From Acetobacter garciniae (GTDB lineage: Bacteria; Pseudomonadota; Alphaproteobacteria; Acetobacterales; Acetobacteraceae), in contig NZ_JAFVMH010000010.1 in NCBI RefSeq assembly GCF_017377735.1, positions 1 to 64,000 on the forward strand: a stretch of 64,000 nucleotides of DNA, written 5' to 3'. The position numbers were made by a program, and so were the translations under genes. The notes under the pieces are model-generated. The model was not told the DNA's origin and ran no database searches. It saw only the letters and a program-made list of their open reading frames with translations. Shown here one piece after another: positions 38,378 to 49,408 of this stretch. Within the stretch, counting starts at the first letter, position 1. Each line of letters starts with the position of its first letter.

Positions 38378-39454
38378 TTAATTGAGCACGCGTGACTGCG
38401 TCACCGGTGCCGGAGCGGGGGCAATGGTCGGGGCGGGGGGCTGCGCGTCGTCGGAGGGGGCGGGTTCCGCCTTCACGGGCGTGAGCGGCGCTTTCTTGAG
38501 ATCCGTCGGCGCATTCGCCCCGGCAGCCCCGTGGCCGTCATTCAGGGCGGTGGGGGCCGGGGCCTGGGTTTTCTGGGCCTCTGGCGTGCCGGGCTCGGGC
38601 GGGTGCGGTGTCAGGGTAGCACCTGCGGGCGTGCCGGGCAGGGGCAGCTTGTTGCTTAGCGCGTGATGGTATTTCAGCTTGTCGTAAGCATAGGCATACC
38701 ATTCATTGCCCGGATAATTGTAGCCCAGCACCGTGGCGGATTTGCGGGCCTGGTCGGTCAGGCCCAGGGTCAGGTACACCTCCACCATGCGTTCCAGCGC
38801 TTCGGGCACGTGGTTGGTGGTCTGGAAGTCCTGCACCACGCGCTGATAGCGGTTGATGGCACCTTCGTAATTTTTTTCGCGCTGGTAATAGCGGCCGACC
38901 AGCATTTCCTTGCCGGCCAGATGGTCGCGGCACAGATCGATCTTCAACTGCGCGTCACGGGCGTATTTGCTTTGCGGGAAGCGGGTTATCACTTCCTCCA
39001 GCGCGTCCATGGCTTCGGCCGTGCCCTGCTGGTCGCGCTGGACATCGGCAATCTGTTCGTAAAAGCACAGGGCGCGCAGGTAATAGGCATAAGCCGCGTC
39101 GGTGCTGGTCGGATGCAGGCTGATAAAGCGGTTAAGCTGCTGGACCGATTCCGGATATTTGTCTTGCAGGTAGTAGGCGTAGCCTTCCATCAACTGCGCA
39201 TTGGGAATGTAGCCGGAATACGGATAATTCTGTTGTAGGACTTCAAATTCAAGGGCCGAAAGCGCGTAGCGGTGCGTTTGCAGCGCATCGATGCCGTTAT
39301 TGTACAGCGTTTCGGGCGGTGCGAGCTGGGGCACGGCCTGTGGCTTGTCGGACTTGAACAGGCCGCAACCCGCAAGCCCGCCGAGCATGATGGTGGCAAG
39401 AAGACGGGACAGACCAAGACGGGCTGGCGAAGCTTTTACAGAAATATCAGACAT
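38378..39454 (-). CDS. bamD: Outer membrane assembly lipoprotein BamD
   Basis: A lipoprotein of the BAM complex that inserts outer-membrane beta-barrels. It is 358 aa from the ATG at 39454. The lipobox is LAGC with Cys30. TPR repeats follow (LYNNGIDAL, YALSALEFEVLQQNYPYS, AYYLQDKYPESVQQLNRFI and later). After the roughly 240-residue core there is a long C-terminal Pro/Ala/Thr-rich tail (about 285-358) not present in E. coli BamD. Gene order lpxC-bamD-recN-ligA is conserved in Alphaproteobacteria. A 187-bp region with the recN promoter follows. Confidence 0.93.
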   Translation of the reverse strand: MSDISVKASPARLGLSRLLATIMLGGLAGCGLFKSDKPQAVPQLAPPETLYNNGIDALQTHRYALSALEFEVLQQNYPYSGYIPNAQLMEGYAYYLQDKYPESVQQLNRFISLHPTSTDAAYAYYLRALCFYEQIADVQRDQQGTAEAMDALEEVITRFPQSKYARDAQLKIDLCRDHLAGKEMLVGRYYQREKNYEGAINRYQRVVQDFQTTNHVPEALERMVEVYLTLGLTDQARKSATVLGYNYPGNEWYAYAYDKLKYHHALSNKLPLPGTPAGATLTPHPPEPGTPEAQKTQAPAPTALNDGHGAAGANAPTDLKKAPLTPVKAEPAPSDDAQPPAPTIAPAPAPVTQSRVLN

Positions 39455-39613
39455 ACCGGCTCGCAGATAGAGACAGGGTCTTATAGCATGCCGGCTGGTC
39501 AAGAAAAGTCAGGAAACAAAGTTTGTCAGCGGTGCATGGAAAAAAGGCAGTTCCTGAAAAATAATGCGTGCAGGGCCCGCCCGACCCCTGCAAGTCCAGG
39601 CACACACCCGCAC

Positions 39614-40600
39614 TCACGCCGCGGCAACAATGGCCTGACGGTCCGATGCGTAGGCCCAGGCGCTTGGGTCGGCAAAAAGCTTGTGCAGCACCTGATTGTT
39701 CAGCCCATGGCCCGAACGATGCCCGCGGAAATGGGCCGTAAGCGGGCCACCTGCCAGATAAAGATCGCCCACCGCATCCATCACCTTGTGGCGGATGAAT
39801 TCGTCCGGGCAGCGCAGCCCGCCGGGGTTGAGAACCTGGTCGTCATCTACCACCACGGCGTTGTCGAGCGAGCCGCCGCGGGCAAGCCCGGCCTTGTGAA
39901 GGGCCTCGATTTCGGCCCGTAGGGTAAAGGTGCGGCTGCGCGCAAGCTGCTCGCGGAAGGCCCGCGCACCCAGGTCCAGCGTATAGCTCTGGTGCCCGAT
40001 GGCGCGCGCCGCGAAATCGATGCTGAGCGAAAGATGCAGCCGCCCGCCCGATGCGGGCAGCAATTCGACAAATGCATCGCCCTGTTCGACGCGAACAGGC
40101 TTGAGAACCTCGATCATCCGCCGGGGTGCGCCTTGGGCCACGGTGCCCGCGCAGTCCAGCAGGAAGACGAAATCCGCCGCCGAGCCATCGAATACGGGAA
40201 TTTCCGGGCCGTCCACCAGCACGCAGGCATTGTCTATGCCGCAGCCATGGAAGGCGGCCATCAGGTGTTCGATGGTGGCAATACGGTTTTCGGGGCGGGC
40301 GCTTTCACCCAGCACCGTGCTCAGGCGCGTTTCCACCACAGTGTCGTAGCGCGCGGGCAGGGGGGCGGCATCCGCCAGGTCGGTGCGCTGGAACACAATG
40401 CCATGGCCCGCCGGCGCCGGCTGAAGGATCAGGCGAATGCTCTGGCCGGTATGCAGCCCCGTGCCGGAGGCCGAAATGGGCTGGCGGAGCGTTTTCTGCA
40501 CCGCCAGGGCAGGCTTGCCCCGCAGTGGAAATGCAGCAGAGTTCCGCGTTTCCGCCGTAATGGAAGAAGGGGGCGGTTCCCTCAGCAGGCTGTCCATCAT
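39614..40600 (-). CDS. lpxC: UDP-3-O-acyl-N-acetylglucosamine deacetylase LpxC
   Basis: Zn-dependent deacetylase that commits UDP-GlcNAc to lipid A synthesis. It is 328 aa. Metal and catalytic residues are in TIEHLMAAFHG, IRHKVMDAVGD (metal ligand region) and HRSGHGLNN (catalytic His). The N-terminal 25 residues before LRQPISASGTGLHTG are an extra extension. Two adjacent Met codons begin the frame. It follows the ftsZ terminator, so it has its own promoter in the roughly 100-bp gap, which I did not identify. Terminology envA is obsolete. Confidence 0.95.
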   Translation of the reverse strand: MMDSLLREPPPSSITAETRNSAAFPLRGKPALAVQKTLRQPISASGTGLHTGQSIRLILQPAPAGHGIVFQRTDLADAAPLPARYDTVVETRLSTVLGESARPENRIATIEHLMAAFHGCGIDNACVLVDGPEIPVFDGSAADFVFLLDCAGTVAQGAPRRMIEVLKPVRVEQGDAFVELLPASGGRLHLSLSIDFAARAIGHQSYTLDLGARAFREQLARSRTFTLRAEIEALHKAGLARGGSLDNAVVVDDDQVLNPGGLRCPDEFIRHKVMDAVGDLYLAGGPLTAHFRGHRSGHGLNNQVLHKLFADPSAWAYASDRQAIVAAA

Positions 40601-40697
40601 CTGGGTATCCCAAGTCTAGATGGCCGAAATATCTGTAATAATGCTTAAAGCCCGGCACCGACCAATGCGAGTCAATGATTATTGCGTTCTATTACAT

Positions 40698-40729
40698 AAA
40701 AAAAGGGCCGCCCGAGGGCGGGGCGGCCC
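40698..40729 (-). terminator. Intrinsic terminator after ftsZ
   Basis: On the minus strand a 9-bp perfect stem (GGGCCGCCC / GGGCGGCCC, 40705-40713 and 40721-40729) is followed by seven T (40704-40698). It ends 21 bases after the ftsZ stop codon and separates the dcw operon from lpxC. Confidence 0.95.
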
Positions 40730-40750
40730 AAATTATGAATAAAAGATGAC

Positions 40751-42355
40751 CTAGCGCCTTAAAAAAGTCGGAATTTCCAGCCCGGTTTCTCCCTCACCCG
40801 GGCGCAATCCTTCATTCTGTTCTGCCTGACTGACGGATGGGCGGGTCTGGGGGGCGGGTTCCTGCCGGGGATCGGTGCCCGGATTACGCCGGAACGCACC
40901 GGTTACGCGACCGAACAGGCTGCGCGATGCGGGATCCTGCTGCGGGTAGGGGGCCGGGCGCGGCGGTTCGGTAAACAGGTTCGCGTGCTTGGACGCAGCA
41001 GGTGCCGGGGCAGGCTGCAGCCGGGCGGCACCTGCCTGCCCGGGCACGGAATGCGCGGGCGGGGCCGATGCGTTGGGCATGCCCGTGCCGGAAATATTGC
41101 CCGGATAGGCGTTGCCCGCAAATGGCCCGCCTTGCCCCATGCCGGGCTGCGGTGCGGGCTGCTGCCCGGCCATCGGCGCGCCTAGGGGGGCACCCATCGG
41201 GGCCCCCAATGGGGCTGGATTGGCGCGCTGTGCAGCCGGGGCATGCTGTGCGGCGGGGTCGAACTGCGGTTGGGCGGGTGCCCCACCCTGCGGGGCGGCA
41301 TTGGGGTGGCGTGCCATGGGGGCTTCGGCCTGCGGGGCCATCTGCGCATGGGGCTGCATGGGGGCTGCCTGCGTTCCCGCGGGGGGGGTGTCGATGCCCG
41401 TCGCAACCACGGAGACGCGGATACGCCCGTTCATTTTTTCATCGATCACGGTGCCGAAGATCATGTTGGCTTCTTCGGGCACTTCCGCGCAGATGCGGTT
41501 GAACGCCTGCTCGGCTTCGAAGAAGGTCATGTCCTCGCCGCCGGTCACGTTCACCAGCAGGCCCTTGGCGGTAGCCATGCAGGTGTCTTCCAGCAGCGGG
41601 TTGGAAATGGCCCGCTCGGCGGCTTCCACGGCGCGGTTTTCGCCCTCGCCCTCGCCCGTGCCCATCATCGCCTTGCCCATTTCGGCCATGACGCTGCGGA
41701 TATCGGCAAAGTCCAGGTTGACGTAGCCCTGTTCGATCATCAGGTCCGTCACGCCGCGCACGCCCATGTTCAGCACTTCGTCCGCCAGCTTGTAGGCTTC
41801 GCGCAGGGTGGTGCGTTCATTGGCGATACGAAAGAGGTTCTGGTTGGGGATGACGATCAGCGTATCGACATATTGCTGCAGGTCGCGAATACCGTCCTCG
41901 GCAATGTCGGCGCGGCGCTTGCCTTCATATTTGAACGGCTTGCTGACCACGCCAATGGTCAGGATATTCCGCTCGCGCGCCATGCGGGCAATGATGGGGG
42001 CAGCCCCCGTGCCGGTGCCGCCACCCATGCCCGCGGTAATGAACACCATATGCGCGCCGTCCAGGTAACGGGCGATTTCATCGGCCGCTTCTTCGGCTGC
42101 CGCCCGCCCGACTTCGGGCTTGGCCCCGGCACCCAGGCCATGGGTCAGGTGCGGGCCGAGCTGGATACGGTTATCGGCCAGGCTTTTGGCCAGACTTTGC
42201 GCATCGGTATTGGCGACGACGAATTCCACCCCGTTCAGGCTGGAGGCGATCATGTTGTCAACCGCGTTCGTGCCGCCGCCGCCAACCCCGACAACCGTGA
42301 TTTTCGGGGAGAAATCGTCATGCGTCTGGGGCGGGACAGTGAGGTTGAGCGTCAT
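40751..42355 (-). CDS. ftsZ: Cell division GTPase FtsZ
   Basis: Tubulin-like GTPase that forms the division ring. It is 534 aa. The GTP-binding motif is [14 protein letters not shown], with the N-terminal [15 protein letters not shown] and the synergy loop [12 protein letters not shown] long disordered linker (about 325-510: Ala/Pro/Gln-rich, repeats such as [13 protein letters not shown]) separates the GTPase domain from the C-terminal conserved peptide LEIPTFLRR that recruits FtsA and others. It is last in the dcw operon and is followed by a terminator. An 87-bp gap lies between ftsA and ftsZ. Confidence 0.98.
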   Translation of the reverse strand: MTLNLTVPPQTHDDFSPKITVVGVGGGGTNAVDNMIASSLNGVEFVVANTDAQSLAKSLADNRIQLGPHLTHGLGAGAKPEVGRAAAEEAADEIARYLDGAHMVFITAGMGGGTGTGAAPIIARMARERNILTIGVVSKPFKYEGKRRADIAEDGIRDLQQYVDTLIVIPNQNLFRIANERTTLREAYKLADEVLNMGVRGVTDLMIEQGYVNLDFADIRSVMAEMGKAMMGTGEGEGENRAVEAAERAISNPLLEDTCMATAKGLLVNVTGGEDMTFFEAEQAFNRICAEVPEEANMIFGTVIDEKMNGRIRVSVVATGIDTPPAGTQAAPMQPHAQMAPQAEAPMARHPNAAPQGGAPAQPQFDPAAQHAPAAQRANPAPLGAPMGAPLGAPMAGQQPAPQPGMGQGGPFAGNAYPGNISGTGMPNASAPPAHSVPGQAGAARLQPAPAPAASKHANLFTEPPRPAPYPQQDPASRSLFGRVTGAFRRNPGTDPRQEPAPQTRPSVSQAEQNEGLRPGEGETGLEIPTFLRR

Positions 42356-42442
42356 GGGCGGCTCCCGAATGTTAACGGGGTTATCTTGAAGGGTCGCAAG
42401 ACCGTTGTTGGCACAAAGTCTACCAGTGTTCCTGTCGCCAGA

Positions 42443-43879
42443 TCAAACCCTCTCGCGTAGAAAAGCGACGAGTTTACGTAAAAAACCACTTGGCGCCGCC
42501 TCACGGAATTCAACATCGCCGCATGGGCGCTCGGCACTGGCGGCCCAGAACAGCAGCCCCGCCACCGTGGCGAACCCGGCGGCGGCGGCGGTATTTTCGG
42601 GCAGGCCGACAATGTGCTTGGGCCGCCCCAGGCGCACCGAGCGCGTAAAGCTGGCGCCGCCCGCGCGCCCCATGGTGGTGGGGGCGCCCAGTATGCGCTC
42701 GGCCAAGGGGCGGATGCCTTCAAGCAGCGATCCGCCGCCGGTCAGCACGATCCGCCCGCCTGCCGCCATGCCCAGCCCGGCACCGTCCAGCTTTTCGCGC
42801 ACCAGTTCCAGCGTTTCCTCCATGCGGGGGCGGATGATCCGGCCAAGCTGCGCGCGCGATATCTGTTCGAACTGCGGCACGTCATTGCCCAGCAGTTCCA
42901 CTGTCACAAGCTCGTCTTCCACATCGGCGGACAGATCGGCACTGCCATACACTGTCTTGAGCCGCTCCGCATTGTCGAGCGAGGTGCTCAGCCCGCGTGC
43001 GATATCGCGCGTGACATGCAGCCCCCCCACACCGATCTGGGCGGTGTGCAGCAACTGGCCTTCCCCGAATACCGCGAGCGATGTCGTCCCGCCACCCAGA
43101 TCCACCACCGTGGTGCCCAGGTCGCGTTCATCGGCATCCAGCACCGACAGGCCCGACGCCAGGGGGGAGGACACAAGGGCCTCCATTTTCAGCTCGGTCC
43201 GGGCCAGCACGGTTTCCAGGTTGAGCAGGGCCGTGGTCGCCGCATCGATGATATGCAGCCTTGCCCGCAGCGTTTCGCACAAATGGCCCCTGGGGTCGGA
43301 CACGCCCTCGGTATCGTCCACCGTGAAGTCTATGGGCAGGGTGTGAATGACCTCGCGCCCCTGTACGGCCGCCTGCACGCGCCCTTCGGTCACGACACGG
43401 CGGATATCGGCTTCCGTCACCACGCGCCCGCCAATGGGCCAGTGTACGTTGAACAGGCGGCTGGCCGGGTGCCCGCAGGACAGGTTGACCACAACCTTGT
43501 CTATGGGCCGCTCGGCCATGGTTTCCGCCTGCGCGACGGTGGCGCGGATCGCGGCTTCCGCATCGCGCAGGTCGGTGATCGCACCGTTGCGCACCCCTGC
43601 GGACTTGCGCCAGCCATAGCCTGCCACCCGCAGGGCGCCGTTGGGTTCCCCCTTGCCGATCAGGCAGGTGATCTTGCTCGACCCGATATCGAGCACGGCA
43701 CTGTAGCCGCTGCGCCATTGCGGCACGTGGCGTTTTTTCTCGCTGGGGGGCAGGGGCAGTGCACCTTCCGCCCCGCCCACATGCAGCGACAGGTTGGCCG
43801 ATGCCGTACCCCGCTTGCGTTGCAGCCGTTCAGACAGTTCGGAGGAATTGGGGGAGGGTGAACGCGCCGTGTCATTCAT
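42443..43879 (-). CDS. ftsA: Cell division protein FtsA
   Basis: Actin-like membrane-tethered ATPase that links FtsZ to the membrane. It is 478 aa from the ATG at 43879, which overlaps the ftsQ end by 8 bases. Actin-fold motifs seen are VLDIGSSKITCLIG (phosphate 1), VVDLGGGTTSLAVF (phosphate 2) and RIVLTGGGSLLEG (adenosine). The C-terminal amphipathic membrane peptide is ASGFLRKLVAFLRERV. The N-terminal 60 residues (Ser/Arg-rich) are an extra extension before the actin fold. Confidence 0.96.
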   Translation of the reverse strand: MNDTARSPSPNSSELSERLQRKRGTASANLSLHVGGAEGALPLPPSEKKRHVPQWRSGYSAVLDIGSSKITCLIGKGEPNGALRVAGYGWRKSAGVRNGAITDLRDAEAAIRATVAQAETMAERPIDKVVVNLSCGHPASRLFNVHWPIGGRVVTEADIRRVVTEGRVQAAVQGREVIHTLPIDFTVDDTEGVSDPRGHLCETLRARLHIIDAATTALLNLETVLARTELKMEALVSSPLASGLSVLDADERDLGTTVVDLGGGTTSLAVFGEGQLLHTAQIGVGGLHVTRDIARGLSTSLDNAERLKTVYGSADLSADVEDELVTVELLGNDVPQFEQISRAQLGRIIRPRMEETLELVREKLDGAGLGMAAGGRIVLTGGGSLLEGIRPLAERILGAPTTMGRAGGASFTRSVRLGRPKHIVGLPENTAAAAGFATVAGLLFWAASAERPCGDVEFREAAPSGFLRKLVAFLRERV

Positions 43880-44891
43880 TCTGTGTATCCTCCGGTGCTT
43901 TCTTCTGAACGGCTTTCGCCGGGGCATGGGCCGCATGGGCCGGGCCCTCACCCATGGGCGCCGCCACCGGGTGCCGGGCCGCAGGCGTGCCGGGCGGGGT
44001 ATCGGCTGCCGGGTGTGTCGTCTCGGCCCCGGCCTGCATGTCCGCTTCTGCCTGAGTGTCCTTGCCGGGCTGGGCGTCATTCGCGGGGGCGGGGCGTTCG
44101 CGTATGGTCAGCCGGTCGGGCAGGCGCATGTCAATAAACGCCACCGGGCGGTCAAGCAACTGTGTCGTGGTGTTCAGTTGTGCCAGGCGGTGGATGGCCG
44201 CCGTTTCCTCCCCCTCAGGCAGCAATATGGTCGTGCCGTCCCGCAGGGTCAGGTTCCAGCGCCGGTTGCTGACGCGCACGGCCGCCGTCACCCGCGCCTT
44301 GAGTTCGGGTTCGAGGGCGACCGTCTCGATCAGGGCGGTCGCGGTTTCGTTGGCCCCTTCGCCCACTACCAGCGGCAGTTTTGTAAAGGCCTGGGCGTCC
44401 TTGCCGTTGGCGCCCTGGTCCGGCACGGGCTGGCCCTGGCGGTCGATCAGCGTGAAATGGCCCTGGTGCTGCCACACGGCATAAGGGGGGCGCTCGACAA
44501 TGGAGACATCGATCTCCCCCGACAGGTGCCGCGCGACCGTGACATGGTCGATAAAGGGCAGCGCGTTCAGCCGATCCCGCGCGCCTGAGACGCTGAAGCT
44601 CAACACCGGGTCGCCCACCGAAATGGCAAGGGCGCGGCGTATGGCGGCTTCATCCGTCAGTTGCGCGCCTTCGATATTGATGGCGGTCACCCGCAGGGCG
44701 TTGGCGCCGAGCAGCCTGGTCTGCAAGGGCGCAAGCCGCGCCTGCATGGAGGGAAGCTGCAATGCCCTGTACGCCGCCCCGCCCAGTGCGGCCAGCACCA
44801 ATACCCCCGCCAGTGGCCGCACAAGCTGCTTCTGCCGTTTCAGAAACAGCTTCAGGCGCGATGGACGGTCCGGGGGGGTAAGGGGCCTCAT
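43872..44891 (-). CDS. ftsQ: Cell division protein FtsQ
   Basis: A bitopic inner-membrane divisome protein of 339 aa. A basic cytoplasmic N-terminus leads to a transmembrane helix (about residues 24-44, LAGVLVLAALGGAAYRAL), then a POTRA domain (VTAINIEGAQLTDEAAIRRAL) and the beta domain. A C-terminal tail of about 70 residues rich in Ala/Pro/Gln with His and Lys follows and is not part of the conserved fold. It overlaps the ddl stop codon by four bases (ATGA). Confidence 0.95.
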   Translation of the reverse strand: MRPLTPPDRPSRLKLFLKRQKQLVRPLAGVLVLAALGGAAYRALQLPSMQARLAPLQTRLLGANALRVTAINIEGAQLTDEAAIRRALAISVGDPVLSFSVSGARDRLNALPFIDHVTVARHLSGEIDVSIVERPPYAVWQHQGHFTLIDRQGQPVPDQGANGKDAQAFTKLPLVVGEGANETATALIETVALEPELKARVTAAVRVSNRRWNLTLRDGTTILLPEGEETAAIHRLAQLNTTTQLLDRPVAFIDMRLPDRLTIRERPAPANDAQPGKDTQAEADMQAGAETTHPAADTPPGTPAARHPVAAPMGEGPAHAAHAPAKAVQKKAPEDTQNE

Positions 44892-45853
44892 GTGCGGCAG
44901 GCGGCCTGCTCAACCAGCCAGTTGCACAGTTCGGGGTAGGGAATGCCGCAATAGGCCGCCTGTTCGGGCAGCAGCGATGTTGCGGTCATGCCCGGCTGGG
45001 TGTTGACCTCCAGCAGCACAAGCTGCGGGCTGTCGGGGTTTGTGTCGTCCAGCCTGAAATCCGCGCGGGACGCCCCGGCGCAGCCCAGCGCCTGATGGGC
45101 CGCTACAGCGACCTCCAATGCCTGCTGTGCGGCCTTGGGGTGGATCTGCGCAGGCAGGACATGGCGCGACCCGCCTGCCGCGTATTTGGCGGTATAGTCG
45201 TAAAAATGGCCATCCGCACTGGGGGTGATGTCGGTTATGGTCAGCGCGCGCGTGCCCATGACGCCCACCGTGATTTCACGCCCCGGAATAAAGCGTTCCA
45301 CCAGCGCCTGCGTGCCGAATGTCCAGTCCCGCACGATGGCGGGGCGGGAATTGGAACCCGGGCGGATAATGGACACGCCCACGGACGAGCCCTCGCACAC
45401 GGGTTTGATCACGTAAGGGGCGGGCAGGGGGTCTTTTTCCGCCAGTTCGGCAATGTCGATCACCCGGCCTTCGGCCACGGGCAGGCCGGCTGCCAGGAAC
45501 ACGTTGCGGGCGGCGGCCTTGTTCATGGCAGTGGCCGAAGCCCGCACGCCCGAATGCGTGTAGGGAATGCCCATCCAGTCCAGCACGCCCTGGATGCAGC
45601 CATCTTCGCCAAAACGCCCATGCAGCGCATTGAACACCACGTCGGGCTTTTGCGCCGCCAGGGCGGTGACCAGTTCGGCCAGATCGGCCCCCGGGTCCAG
45701 CGTGCTGACGGTATAGCCCAGGCTGGCCAGTGCCTCCCGCGCCCCCTTGCCAGAGGACAGGCTGACCTCCCGTTCGGAGGATATGCCGCCCATCAGCACG
45801 GTGATGCGCTTTGCCGGTGCCCTGGGGGTTTGCGGTAGGGTCGGGGCTGTCAT
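44888..45853 (-). CDS. ddl: D-alanine-D-alanine ligase
   Basis: ATP-grasp ligase that makes D-Ala-D-Ala for peptidoglycan. It is 321 aa from the ATG at 45853, which forms an ATGA overlap with the murB stop. N-terminal VLMGGISSEREVSLSSG, EGSSVGVSI and LEVNTQPGMTATSLLP (metal site and catalytic base) are intact. An in-frame Met at 45895 would overlap murB further and is less likely. Confidence 0.96.
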   Translation of the reverse strand: MTAPTLPQTPRAPAKRITVLMGGISSEREVSLSSGKGAREALASLGYTVSTLDPGADLAELVTALAAQKPDVVFNALHGRFGEDGCIQGVLDWMGIPYTHSGVRASATAMNKAAARNVFLAAGLPVAEGRVIDIAELAEKDPLPAPYVIKPVCEGSSVGVSIIRPGSNSRPAIVRDWTFGTQALVERFIPGREITVGVMGTRALTITDITPSADGHFYDYTAKYAAGGSRHVLPAQIHPKAAQQALEVAVAAHQALGCAGASRADFRLDDTNPDSPQLVLLEVNTQPGMTATSLLPEQAAYCGIPYPELCNWLVEQAACRT

Positions 45854-46836
45854 TGCGGCGTTGTCTCCATCCGGCCGAGCCGCTTGATTTCCCAATGCAG
45901 GCTTACGCCGGAATGCCGGGCCACACGCTCGCGCACCTCATCCCCCAGGCCTTCCAGGTCGGCGGCACTGGCCCCACCCAGATTGATAAGAAAATTGCAG
46001 TGTTTTTCGCTGACCTGCGCATCGCCCCGGCGCAGGCCACGGCAGCCCGCCGCATCGATCAACTCCCACGCCTTGCGTGTGCTGACGGATGCATCGGGGT
46101 TGCGGAAGGTGGAGCCCCCCGTGCGGGCGCGTACGGGCTGGGAGTCCTCGCGTGCGGTGCGGATACCCGCGATACGGCGCGCGATCTCCGCACGGTCGTC
46201 GGGGGTGGCGTGCAGGCGCGCACGCACCACCACAGCCCCTTCGGGCAGGCCGGAACGGCGGTAGCCAAAGCGCAGACCCGCGTTATCGAGGCGTAGCAGC
46301 GCGCCGTCGCGGGTAATGACCTCCGCCCAGTCCAGCACGGCGGCCATGTCCGAACCGTAAGCCCCCGCGTTCATGCGCACGGCCCCCCCGATGGAGCCGG
46401 GAATGCCGGCCAGGAATTCCAGCCCCCCCAGCCCGGCCTGGGCCGCGTGTTCGGCGATCGTCGCGTCCAGGCAGGCGCTGCCCGCGACAATGCCATCGGC
46501 TTCGATGGTGATATCGGCAAAGCCCCGGGCCAGGCGGATGACAATGCCTTCCAGCCCGCCATCGCGGATGATCACGTTCGAACATGCCCCCAGCGTGGTC
46601 ACCGGCAGTTCGGGCGAAAGACGGCCGAGCACATAAGCCAGGTCCTGCGCGTCGGCTGGCTGGTAGAGCCATTCGGCAGCACCGCCCACCCTGAACCAGG
46701 TGCGGGCCCCCAGCGGGGCCTGTGGCGTCAGCCGCCCGCGGGCGGCGTCGAACGCGTGGCGCACCATGTCGCCCAGCACGGGGTCGCCTGCGATGGACAC
46801 GTCATTGGCGGAAGTGCCCAGGACCGGATCGCTCAT
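45850..46836 (-). CDS. murB: UDP-N-acetylenolpyruvoylglucosamine reductase
   Basis: FAD flavoenzyme that reduces the enolpyruvyl group to lactyl, giving UDP-MurNAc. It is 328 aa from the ATG at 46836, coupled to murC by ATGA. Key segments are [24 protein letters not shown] (FAD loop), [12 protein letters not shown] (conserved Arg/Gly loop), GSTFRNPD with the catalytic Ser, and a C-terminal KHCNFLIN segment. Confidence 0.96.
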   Translation of the reverse strand: MSDPVLGTSANDVSIAGDPVLGDMVRHAFDAARGRLTPQAPLGARTWFRVGGAAEWLYQPADAQDLAYVLGRLSPELPVTTLGACSNVIIRDGGLEGIVIRLARGFADITIEADGIVAGSACLDATIAEHAAQAGLGGLEFLAGIPGSIGGAVRMNAGAYGSDMAAVLDWAEVITRDGALLRLDNAGLRFGYRRSGLPEGAVVVRARLHATPDDRAEIARRIAGIRTAREDSQPVRARTGGSTFRNPDASVSTRKAWELIDAAGCRGLRRGDAQVSEKHCNFLINLGGASAADLEGLGDEVRERVARHSGVSLHWEIKRLGRMETTPQ

Positions 46837-48266
46837 GCCGCGCTGCCGCCCTTGTTCTGTGCCTTCAGGGCCGCAAGCTGTGCTGGCAGGGCCTGCGCCC
46901 AGTGGGTGATGGTTCCCGCCCCCAGGCACACCACATAGTCACCGGGCTTGGCGATGGCGTTGATCATTTCCGCCAGATGGTCCGGGCTGGACAGCGGGAC
47001 GACCGAACGGTGCCCGCGTTCGCGCAGGCCTTCGATCAGCTTGTCGCGGCTGGCTTCGGGCAGGGGGTCTTCCCCCGCCGCGTAGACATCGCTCACGATC
47101 ACGGTGTCCGCATCGTTCATGCAGGCGCAGAAATCAGAGAACAGCATTTTCAGGCGCGAATAGCGGTGCGGCTGCATGACGGCAATGACATGGTTCGCAC
47201 CGGCCTGCCGCGCGGCCTTGAGCACGGCGGCAATTTCGACCGGGTGGTGGCCGTAATCGTCGATCACGGTAATGCCCGCGGTCTCGCCCGTGCGGGTGAA
47301 GCGGCGCTTCACGCCCCGGAAACTGGCCAGGCCCGAACGGATGACATCGTCGCTGATATCCATCTCGGTCGCCACCGCAATGGCGGCCAGGGCGTTCTGC
47401 ACGTTGTGCGAGCCCAGCATGGGCAGGCGGAACGGCCCGGCCTTGCGGGTGCGGCGCGTCACGCGGTCGGTCAGCGTGACTTCGAACGTGGCCCCCAGCT
47501 TGTCGGTTATCACCTTTTCGGCCCGCACATCGGCCTGGGGCGAAAATCCGTAAGTGACGATCCGGTGGTCGGACAGGCGCGGGATCATCTGCTGCACGGA
47601 AGGATGGTCGATGCACAGCACCGCAAAGCCGTAGAACGGCACGTTGGAGACGAACTGGTCGTACCCCGCTTCCATCGCCTCGGCCGTGCCCCAGTGGTCC
47701 AGATGTTCGGGGTCCATGTTGGTGACCACGGAAATGACCGAGGGCAGGCGCAGGAACGACCCGTCGCTTTCATCGGCCTCCACCACCATCCAGTCGCCCT
47801 TGCCCATGCGGGTGTTGGTGCCATAGGCCTCGATAATGCCGCCGTTGATCACGGTGGGGTCCAGCTTGGCGGCTTCGAGCACGGCTGCCACAAGGCTTGT
47901 GGTCGTGGTCTTGCCATGTGTGCCGCCCACGGCCACCGCCCAGCGCAGGCGCATAAGCTCGGCCAGCATTTCCGCCCGGCGCACGACCGGAATCAGCCGC
48001 GCGCGGGCGGCCACAACCTCGGGGTTGTCGCGCTTGACGGCGGTGGAGATCACCACCACCTGCGCACTGCCCAGATTGTCGGCGTTGTGGCCGATCGTGA
48101 CCGGAATACCCGCCGCGCGCAGGCGCTTGACATTGGCACTTTCGGCAATGTCCGTGCCCTGCACGCTGTAGCCCAGAAGGTGCAGCACCTCCGCGATGCC
48201 GGACATGCCGATCCCGCCGATCCCGACGAAATGAATGGTTCCGATGGAAAGAGGGAGGGCTCTCAT
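46833..48266 (-). CDS. murC: UDP-N-acetylmuramate-L-alanine ligase
   Basis: Adds L-Ala to UDP-MurNAc. It is 477 aa from the ATG at 48266, coupled to murG. The N-terminal Rossmann loop is [12 protein letters not shown], the ATP loop [13 protein letters not shown], and [15 protein letters not shown] motifs lie in the central domain ([12 protein letters not shown]). The C-terminal segment with GAGTITHWA closes the fold. Confidence 0.96.
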   Translation of the reverse strand: MRALPLSIGTIHFVGIGGIGMSGIAEVLHLLGYSVQGTDIAESANVKRLRAAGIPVTIGHNADNLGSAQVVVISTAVKRDNPEVVAARARLIPVVRRAEMLAELMRLRWAVAVGGTHGKTTTTSLVAAVLEAAKLDPTVINGGIIEAYGTNTRMGKGDWMVVEADESDGSFLRLPSVISVVTNMDPEHLDHWGTAEAMEAGYDQFVSNVPFYGFAVLCIDHPSVQQMIPRLSDHRIVTYGFSPQADVRAEKVITDKLGATFEVTLTDRVTRRTRKAGPFRLPMLGSHNVQNALAAIAVATEMDISDDVIRSGLASFRGVKRRFTRTGETAGITVIDDYGHHPVEIAAVLKAARQAGANHVIAVMQPHRYSRLKMLFSDFCACMNDADTVIVSDVYAAGEDPLPEASRDKLIEGLRERGHRSVVPLSSPDHLAEMINAIAKPGDYVVCLGAGTITHWAQALPAQLAALKAQNKGGSAA

Positions 48267-49408
48267 GGGCGTGTCTTCTCCCCGCTGGAGGCTGGGTGAG
48301 CAGGAAATGGAAAAAACTGGAGGCATTCTTCTACTACATTGGCGAGGTTCTGGGCGGCATCCGGGCGGGCCAGGCTGGCCGCACCCTGGGCTGCGCGGGC
48401 AAGTTCGTCCGGGGCGTGGAACAGGTCCGCAAGATGGGCGGCAAGGGTGGTGGGCGTAAAGTCGGGCTGGCGGATCATCCAGCCCGCCCCCACCTCGGTT
48501 ATGGCGCGGGCGTTTTCGGTCTGCTCGTCGCTTGCGGCAATGGGCAGGGGCACCAGAATGCTCGGGCGCCCGGCGGTGGTGATTTCCGCAACCGAGGATC
48601 CGCCCGCCCGGCCAATGACCAGATGGGCCGCGCGCAGCAGATCGGGCACGTCATCCAGAAAGGGTTCGACACGTGCGGCAATGCCCGTCTGGGCGTAGGC
48701 GGTGCGCACGCCCTGCACATCGTCCGCGCGGGCCTGCTGCGTTACGTTCAGGCGGGTTCTGATATCGTCGGGCAGGCGGGCAAGGGCTGCGGGCACCACC
48801 TGGGAGAACACGCGCGCCCCCAGCGATCCACCCCAGACCAGCAGGTTGATCCGCTCGCCCGGGGGCTGCCAGGGCTCACCCGCCAGGGCGGCAATGGCCG
48901 GGCGCACGGGCATGCCGGTCAGCACCGTGGGCGAACCGATGGGCAGCTTGGCAACGGTGGGGAAGGAGGTGGCGATCGCATCGGCAAAGCGGGCCAGCAC
49001 GGCGTTGGCCCGGCCCAGCACGGCGTTGCCTTCATGGATGATCAGGCGGGGGTGGGCACGCCCGAGCATGCGCGCGCCCAGAAGCGGTGCGACGGAAGGA
49101 TAGCCGCCAAAGCCCACCACCGCATCAGGGCGGATATCGCGCAGGATGGTCCGGGCCCTGCATGCGCTGCGCAGCAGGGTCAGCCCCGCGCGGATGGCCC
49201 GCACCGGCCCGCGCCCGGCAACGCCCGCACCGGGCAGCACATATTGCGCCCCTTGCGCGAACACGCCGCTTGCGCGCTTGCCTGCGCGTTCGTCGGTCAT
49301 CAGGATCAGCGTATGCCCACGGGCCGCCAGTATCCCGGCCAGGGCCTCGGCCGGGAAGAAATGCCCCCCCGTGCCGCCAGCCGCGATAACAATGGTACAG
49401 GGCCTCAT
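48263..49408 (-). CDS. murG: UDP-GlcNAc:undecaprenyl-PP-MurNAc-pentapeptide GlcNAc transferase
   Basis: Peripheral membrane GT-B glycosyltransferase that forms lipid II. It is 381 aa. The nucleotide-binding loops are [17 protein letters not shown] (first G-loop), [10 protein letters not shown], and [10 protein letters not shown]. The donor-site segment is [13 protein letters not shown]. The start codon overlaps the ftsW stop by four bases. Confidence 0.96.
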   Translation of the reverse strand: MRPCTIVIAAGGTGGHFFPAEALAGILAARGHTLILMTDERAGKRASGVFAQGAQYVLPGAGVAGRGPVRAIRAGLTLLRSACRARTILRDIRPDAVVGFGGYPSVAPLLGARMLGRAHPRLIIHEGNAVLGRANAVLARFADAIATSFPTVAKLPIGSPTVLTGMPVRPAIAALAGEPWQPPGERINLLVWGGSLGARVFSQVVPAALARLPDDIRTRLNVTQQARADDVQGVRTAYAQTGIAARVEPFLDDVPDLLRAAHLVIGRAGGSSVAEITTAGRPSILVPLPIAASDEQTENARAITEVGAGWMIRQPDFTPTTLAAHLADLFHAPDELARAAQGAASLARPDAAQNLANVVEECLQFFPFPAHPASSGEKTRP